A stretch of DNA of 64,000 nt from an uncultured Aquimarina sp. (lineage in GTDB: Bacteria > Bacteroidota > Bacteroidia > Flavobacteriales > Flavobacteriaceae). The stretch is from assembly GCF_947500065.1 (NCBI RefSeq), contig NZ_CANMQT010000008.1, positions 62,001-126,000 on the forward strand. Direction: 5' to 3'. Below are positions 63,038 through 64,000 of the stretch, piece by piece (position 1 is the first letter of the stretch; each line of letters opens with the position of its first letter). A program made the translations under genes and the position numbers. The notes beneath the pieces are model-generated. The model was given only the letters and a program-made list of their open reading frames with translations, was not told the origin of the DNA and searched no databases.

Positions 63038-63790
63038 TTAGAACGAATTTGCTATCGCAGCAAAACTCTCAGGATCTAAAGCTGCTCCACCAATCAATCC
63101 TCCATCAACATCAGGTTTAGCAAAAATCTCTTTAGCATTTGCTGGTTTTACACTTCCACCATAGAGTATAGAAACTTCTTCGGCTATTTTTTCATCATAT
63201 GCATTTGCTATTGTTTTACGAATAAAGGCATGCATTTCTTGTGCTTGTTCTGGACTTGCTGTTTCTCCGGTTCCTATTGCCCAAACAGGTTCATACGCCA
63301 GAACAATATGTTTCCAAGCTGCATTATCCAATGCAAACAAAGCATTTTTTAATTGACTCTCAACCACATTAAAATGGTTTCCACTCTTACGATCTTCTAA
63401 TTCTTCTCCAAAGCAGAAGATAATTTTCATGTTATGTTTTAAAGCCGTATTGACTTTTTCTTTTAACAATTCATCTGTCTCGCCAAAATATGCTCTACGT
63501 TCACTATGACCAAGAATGACTATTTCTATGCCAACACTTTTTAACATATCTGCAGAAATTTCTCCTGTAAATGCTCCGCTTTCTGCTTGATGCATATTTT
63601 GCGCCGCTACATCAATATCAACCCCTTTAAGTTCTTCAAAAGTATAATAAAGATTAGTGAATGTGGGTGCTACAATTATTTGTGCACCTGATGATTCTTT
63701 GAGTTTAGTTTTTAATTCTGAAAGTAAAACTCCGGTCTCCGCCAGGTTTTTATTCATTTTCCAGTTTCCTGCTACAATTTTTGCTCTCAT
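63038..63790 (-). CDS. tpiA: Triosephosphate isomerase
   Basis: The protein has 250 aa, standard length. GNWKMN supplies the substrate Asn/Lys. ILGHSERR carries the catalytic His, AYEPVWAIGTG the catalytic Glu and start of the flexible loop, and LYGGSVKPAN and GGLIGGAALDPESF the phosphate-binding loops. It interconverts dihydroxyacetone phosphate and glyceraldehyde-3-phosphate in glycolysis. Housekeeping gene; marks the end of the accessory region. Confidence 0.97.
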   Translation of the reverse strand: MRAKIVAGNWKMNKNLAETGVLLSELKTKLKESSGAQIIVAPTFTNLYYTFEELKGVDIDVAAQNMHQAESGAFTGEISADMLKSVGIEIVILGHSERRAYFGETDELLKEKVNTALKHNMKIIFCFGEELEDRKSGNHFNVVESQLKNALFALDNAAWKHIVLAYEPVWAIGTGETASPEQAQEMHAFIRKTIANAYDEKIAEEVSILYGGSVKPANAKEIFAKPDVDGGLIGGAALDPESFAAIANSF

Positions 63791-63844
63791 TAATTTTAAT
63801 TTATGTGTGTGGTTTTTATTTGGTTACAATTTAAAAGAAGACAA

Positions 63845-64000
63845 TTACACTCTAATTCTAGGGTCTAACCATCTATAAATAACATCAACAAATATATTGA
63901 TTAGAATGAACACAGAGGATATTACGATTACCGCTCCCATAATAATAGGAAGATCTGATGTATTTAATGCATCTACTATTTCTTTTCCTAATCCATTCCA
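63845..64000 (-). CDS. C-terminal end of an ABC transporter permease (DppB/OppB-like), partial
   Basis: The window edge cuts the gene; the last 51 codons are visible. They encode a final membrane span (IIMGAVIVISSVFILINIFVD) and the family-typical end VDVIYRWLDPRIRV. This matches inner-membrane permeases of the oligopeptide/dipeptide ABC transporter family. The stop lies 54 bp upstream of the tpiA start on the same strand. Confidence 0.8.
   Translation of the reverse strand, partial: WNGLGKEIVDALNTSDLPIIMGAVIVISSVFILINIFVDVIYRWLDPRIRV

Overview
The window reads as a chromosomal segment of a marine-type flavobacterium (Bacteroidota, Flavobacteriaceae; an Aquimarina-like genome would fit, but the species cannot be fixed from sequence alone). 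The evidence is low GC, start codons without purine-rich Shine-Dalgarno tracts, TAnnTTTG-type -7 elements, type A T9SS C-terminal sorting domains, FecI/FecR/TonB-receptor triplets, and a housekeeping block (tpiA, prmA, clpS) at the right edge.

Layout. (1) 8-32561, all on the minus strand, is a surface/secretome island of eleven large exported proteins. Three are tail-fibre-like (8-1729, 1927-3744, 11914-14421). Six otherwise unrelated proteins (3827-7000, 7088-10924, 11039-11911, 19062-23462, 24384-28364, 28416-32561) end in the same ~215-residue module, which finishes in two dockerin-like Ca-binding loops and the tail NPNLGKGEQ(F). Two (14738-17842, 18071-18961) begin with a domain that resembles a cohesin in outline and end in a T9SS sorting domain. 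Two of the dockerin-bearing proteins are M60-like zinc metallopeptidases. (2) 32932-37767 holds two membrane-spanning sensors with C-terminal HTH domains. (3) 38049-41274 is a thioredoxin-like / ApbE / DUF4266 / DUF3570 operon. (4) 41374-45663 is an ECF sigma / FecR / STN-TonB receptor triplet, followed by a 2098-residue T9SS-exported repeat protein (46031-52327) and a second paralogous triplet (52862-56949). (5) 56961-61695 has a YceI-like protein, a membrane AraC regulator and a tandem pair plus relic of HEIGH-type metalloprotease lipoproteins. (6) 61770-64000 has clpS, prmA, tpiA and the end of an ABC permease.

How the parts may work together. Ten intergenic sites share one bipartite promoter of fixed geometry, TAGGGTAW - 12 nt - CTGTAnTA. 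It lies between sigma and FecR genes in both triplets (the expected autoregulatory position). It also lies upstream of five island genes, the TPR-HTH sensor, the thioredoxin/ApbE operon and the 2098-residue protein. I infer that one or both ECF sigma factors control the island. The main hypothesis for an undescribed system is a flavobacterial cohesin/dockerin-like surface assembly: T9SS-exported scaffold-type proteins receiving dockerin-tagged proteases and binding proteins, under ECF sigma and TonB-receptor control. The dockerin loops are read directly from the sequence; the cohesin assignment and the interaction are inference.

Other points: two copies of a ~117-bp cloverleaf-like palindromic element, a 162-bp foldback element, tandem TTGTAGGGGT boxes upstream of three of the ECF promoters, relics of a T9SS protein and of a third HEIGH protease, and several ORFs whose true start is downstream of a spurious TTG.
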